This document shows positions 60,775-63,483 of a DNA stretch of 63,483 bases, one piece after another. Position numbers and translations under genes: made by a program. Within the stretch, counting starts at the first letter, position 1. Every line of letters starts with the position of its first letter. This stretch comes from Acetobacteraceae bacterium (GTDB lineage: Bacteria > Pseudomonadota > Alphaproteobacteria > Acetobacterales > Acetobacteraceae): positions 1 through 63,483 of the forward strand of contig CANBXZ010000003.1 of assembly GCA_947373495.1 (NCBI GenBank), given 5' to 3'. The notes beneath the pieces were generated by a model. The model was not told the DNA's origin, made no database searches, and worked only from the letters and a program-made list of their open reading frames with translations.

Positions 60775-61566
60775 ATGCCCGGACCAGCCCTGTTCGACCT
60801 TACCGGCAAGGTGGCCATCGTAACCGGCGGCAGCCGCGGCATCGGCCGTGCCATCGCCGAACGCATGGCCGAGCACGGTGCCAAGGTGGTGGTGGCCAGC
60901 CGCAAGCTGGATGCCTGCCAGGAAGTGGTGGATGTCATCAAGTCCAAGGGCGGCGAGGCGATGGCCGTGGCCTGCAACATCGGCCGCAAGCCGGAATTGC
61001 AGAACCTGGTGGACCAGACCCTCGCGGCCTATGGCGGCGTGGACGTGCTGGTGGCCAATGCCGCCATCAACCCGCACTACGGCAGCATGACCGCCATTCC
61101 GGACGACATCTTCGACAAGATGATGGCGACCAACGTGAAGTCCAACATGTGGCTGTCACACATGTGCATTCCCAGCATGGAACAGCGCGGCGGCGGCTCC
61201 ATCATCATCATCTCCTCCATCGGCGGCTATCGCGGCAGCCAGATGCTGGGCACTTATGCCATCACCAAGGCGGCCGACATCCAGTTGGCGCGCAACCTGG
61301 CGGTGGAGCACGGGCCGAAGAACATCCGCGCCAACTGCATCGCCCCCGGCCTGATCCGCACCGACTTCGCCCGCGCGCTGTGGGAAAACCCGGTGCTGTA
61401 CAAGAAGCGGACGCGCGACACGCCGCTGCAGCGCATCGGCGAGCCGGATGAGATCGCCGGCGCCGCGGTATTCCTGGCGGCGCCCGCCGGCAGCTTCACC
61501 ACCGGCCAGAGCTTCGTCATCGACGGCGGCACCACCTGCGGCAGCGTGGTTCACCCCGACGACTGA
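60775..61566 (+). CDS. short-chain dehydrogenase/reductase
   Basis: Encodes 263 residues; the ATG at 60775 follows ggaggagactgca. Cofactor motif GGSRGIG, ANAAINPH and catalytic YAITK are present, with the common ending GQSFVIDGGTT. It resembles NAD(P)-dependent glucose/ribitol-type dehydrogenases but the substrate is unknown. Monocistronic, closed by a strong hairpin at 61584. Confidence 0.92.
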   Translation: MPGPALFDLTGKVAIVTGGSRGIGRAIAERMAEHGAKVVVASRKLDACQEVVDVIKSKGGEAMAVACNIGRKPELQNLVDQTLAAYGGVDVLVANAAINPHYGSMTAIPDDIFDKMMATNVKSNMWLSHMCIPSMEQRGGGSIIIISSIGGYRGSQMLGTYAITKAADIQLARNLAVEHGPKNIRANCIAPGLIRTDFARALWENPVLYKKRTRDTPLQRIGEPDEIAGAAVFLAAPAGSFTTGQSFVIDGGTTCGSVVHPDD

Positions 61567-61583
61567 GCCGGACGTTCCGACGC

Positions 61584-61612
61584 TGGCCAGCGGGCGCCCT
61601 GCCCGCTGGCCA
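61584..61612 (+). terminator. strong hairpin terminator after SDR gene
   Basis: A perfect 12-bp stem TGGCCAGCGGGC / GCCCGCTGGCCA with a 5-nt loop, 17 bp past the stop. Confidence 0.85.
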
Positions 61613-62197
61613 AAGCCGCCTTGTCATCAACTCCGCGTTGAAATGCTGCCGCCCAGGGCAGCCCAAGGGGTCGCCAGGGCCATGGCGTTTGCGCCGGCCC
61701 GGCCGCCATGGCCGGCCTGCCAGCAGGCCGCGGCGCCATTCCGGCCCGCCCGCGCCGCCCCATGGCCGCGGCGCCACAGCCCGCCAGCCACCCTTCCCGG
61801 ACCCACGATTACAGTTGCATTCGCGCCGCGCGTTCAGCCACGATGATGCGGCGTTGCGAAGCATTCTCATGGTTTGCAAGGTCAGGTCGCCAGCGCACTT
61901 GAAGGCGGCAGCCCGCCGGCCCTGGCCACACGCCACGAAGCGCTTCGCGCACAGGGAAGAAACGCGTTGTTCCGTTGAGCGTTCAGGCACCATGCCATGG
62001 TGCGCTGCGCGCTGGCTAACGTATCCCGAGTGCTGCTTGCGGTCTGGCGCGCCGAGAGACCTGCTGGCGGAGAACGGCATGTTGTTCCGTTCGCCCCCGC
62101 GTCGGTTCGTGGCAGCACAACATGGTTATCCGATGCGTCACGCGCGAACGGATGCAACTCCCGCCGCGCTTGGACCGCATCGCTGCAGGAGCGGCCG
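61613..62197. other. long upstream region of prkA with palindromes and a direct repeat
   Basis: About 585 bp with no convincing gene on either strand. It holds a 12-bp perfect palindrome CGAAGCGCTTCG (61936-61947), a 17-bp palindrome GCACCATG-C-CATGGTGC (61987-62003), and two copies of GTTGTTCCGTT (61966-61976 and 62081-62091). The features cluster in the 260 bp before prkA, where regulation would be expected. Confidence 0.5.
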
Positions 62198-63483
62198 ATG
62201 AACACGATCACCGACATCTTCGCTGACTACTCCCGGGCCTATGAACAACGGCGCGACGCCGACATGTCGCTGGCCGAATTCCTTGAAGGCTGCCGCACCG
62301 ACCCGGGGCATTACGCCAGCGCGGCCGAACGCATCCTGGCCGCGATCGGCGAGGCCGAGGTGGTGGACACCGCCCGCGAAGCAAGGCTCGGCCGCATTTT
62401 CCTGAACCGGACCATCCGCCGCTACCCCGCCTTCGCCGAGTTCCATGGCATGGAGGAGACGATCGAGCGGATTGTCGGCTTCTTCCGCCACGCCGCCCAG
62501 GGGCTGGAGGAGCGCAAGCAGATCCTCTACCTGCTCGGCCCGGTGGGCGGCGGCAAATCCTCCCTGGCGGAGCGCCTGAAGGCGTTGATGGAGCAGGAGC
62601 CGATCTATGTGCTGAAGGCCGGGAACGACCTGTCCCCGGTGTTCGAAAGCCCGCTCGGCCTGTTCGACCCGGAACGCATGGGCGAGGTGCTGGAAACGCG
62701 CTACGGTATTCCGCGCCGCCGGCTGAATGGGCTGATGAGCCCCTGGTGCATCAAGCGGCTGGACGAGTTCGGCGGCGACATCACCCGCTTCCGCGTGGCC
62801 AAGGTGCGGCCTTCCCGGCTGCGGCAGATCGCCATCGCCAAGACCGAACCGGGCGATGAGAACAACCAGGACATCTCCAGCCTGGTTGGCAAGGTGGACA
62901 TCCGCAAGCTGGAGGTCTTCCCGCAGAACGACCCCGACGCCTACAGCTTCAGCGGTGGCCTGAACCGCGCCAACCAGGGCATTCTTGAATTCGTCGAGAT
63001 GTTCAAGGCGCCGATCAAGATGCTGCACCCGCTGCTGACGGCGACGCAGGAGGGCAACTACATCGGCACCGAGAATATCGGCGCCCTGCCCTATACCGGC
63101 ATCATCCTGGCGCACTCGAACGAAAGCGAGTGGCAGACCTTCAAGAACAACAAGAACAACGAAGCCTTCATCGACCGCATCTACGTCATCAAGGTGCCGT
63201 ACTGCCTGCGGGCCACCGAGGAACAGAAGATCTACGCCAAGCTGGTCAGCGGCAGCGAGCTGGCGACGGCCCCCTGCGCGCCGGCGACGTTGGAAATGCT
63301 GGCCCGCTTCAGCGTGCTGTCCCGCCTGCGCAAGCATGAGAACAGCAACCTGTTCGCCAAGATGCGCGTCTATGACGGTGAGAGCCTGAAGGAGACCGAC
63401 CCGCGGGCCAAGACGTTGCAGGAATACCGCGACGCCGCCGGCCCGGACGAGGGCATGGAAGGCGCCAGCACGCGCTTCGCCTT
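62198..63483 (+). CDS. prkA: serine protein kinase PrkA (YeaG), 3' part outside window
   Basis: About 428 residues are visible of an expected roughly 640. The N-terminus matches PrkA/YeaG: EFLEGCRTDPGHYASAAER, AIGEAEVVDT, and a Walker A GPVGGGKS at 114-121 (AAA+ core). SFSGGLNRANQGILEFVEMFK and GIILAHSNESEWQTF follow. PrkA is a nutrient-stress Ser/Thr kinase or Lon-like regulator usually encoded with yeaH and spoVR, which would lie beyond the window edge. A long leader with palindromes precedes it. Confidence 0.93.
   Translation, partial: MNTITDIFADYSRAYEQRRDADMSLAEFLEGCRTDPGHYASAAERILAAIGEAEVVDTAREARLGRIFLNRTIRRYPAFAEFHGMEETIERIVGFFRHAAQGLEERKQILYLLGPVGGGKSSLAERLKALMEQEPIYVLKAGNDLSPVFESPLGLFDPERMGEVLETRYGIPRRRLNGLMSPWCIKRLDEFGGDITRFRVAKVRPSRLRQIAIAKTEPGDENNQDISSLVGKVDIRKLEVFPQNDPDAYSFSGGLNRANQGILEFVEMFKAPIKMLHPLLTATQEGNYIGTENIGALPYTGIILAHSNESEWQTFKNNKNNEAFIDRIYVIKVPYCLRATEEQKIYAKLVSGSELATAPCAPATLEMLARFSVLSRLRKHENSNLFAKMRVYDGESLKETDPRAKTLQEYRDAAGPDEGMEGASTRFA

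Noticed and set aside
61613-62080. Possible small gene on either strand before prkA
   Set aside because: Frames here have no Shine-Dalgarno, no domain and shadow-like Arg/Pro/Ala composition; the region is better explained as regulatory.

Overview
The window is a very GC-rich stretch of bacterial chromosome. Dense coding, GTG/TTG starts, many ATGA/GTGA stop-start overlaps, several orphan tripartite-tricarboxylate (TctC/Bug-type) binding proteins, an sdhE-mfd pair beside recG, and alphaproteobacterial-style GyrA and PrkA all point to a free-living alphaproteobacterium, most likely Acetobacteraceae (Roseomonas-like). I see no phage, insertion sequence, CRISPR array or rRNA, and no recognisable transcription factor in 63 kb.

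Layout. 1-4631: a secreted protein of unknown function, a large amidohydrolase, a WcbI-type polysaccharide protein and a DsbA-like oxidoreductase. 4546-10617: DNA repair and respiration housekeeping (mfd and sdhE on the minus strand, divergent recG). 10729-17491: a tightly coupled operon for a GldA/GldF/GldG-type ABC system with a DUF4340 partner, then Nudix, TSUP permease and a TctC protein. 17538-29102: mostly single genes or pairs (msrP, a lytic transglycosylase, an amino-acid-binding protein, dadA, ferredoxin, a CoA-transferase plus flavin oxidoreductase pair, TctC, a beta-CASP metallo-hydrolase, a 2-hydroxyacid dehydrogenase, OsmC). 29386-29547 holds a 53-residue membrane protein behind an AT-rich leader. 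30101-33010: glycosyltransferase-like, LmbE-like and methyltransferase genes, followed by tRNA-Lys. 33410-37885: two peptidyl-prolyl isomerases, coaD and gyrA.

The second half is catabolic. 38109-42535 reads as an aromatic meta-cleavage operon (extradiol dioxygenase, FAD monooxygenase, alpha/beta hydrolase, MmgE/PrpD), with two tandem TctC proteins transcribed divergently. 44568-47391 holds a PhyH dioxygenase and a coupled trio of hot-dog, cupin and cyclase-family genes. 47486-58050 is a compact eight-gene minus-strand operon (SDR, HisD-like dehydrogenase, amidohydrolase, Gfo/Idh/MocA, oxaloacetate decarboxylase-like, alpha-hydroxy-acid oxidase, M81 metallopeptidase, PepN). A TRAP binding protein and a second SDR diverge from it. 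This is the best candidate for an uncharacterised pathway. A phosphatase, a third SDR and the 5' two-thirds of prkA close the window.

Non-coding structure includes a family of imperfect palindromic intergenic elements (core GCGTGAT...ATCACGC) at gene ends between 19.4 and 45.5 kb, several strong hairpin terminators, and two hairpins placed at ribosome-binding sites (29560-29592 and 47400-47419).
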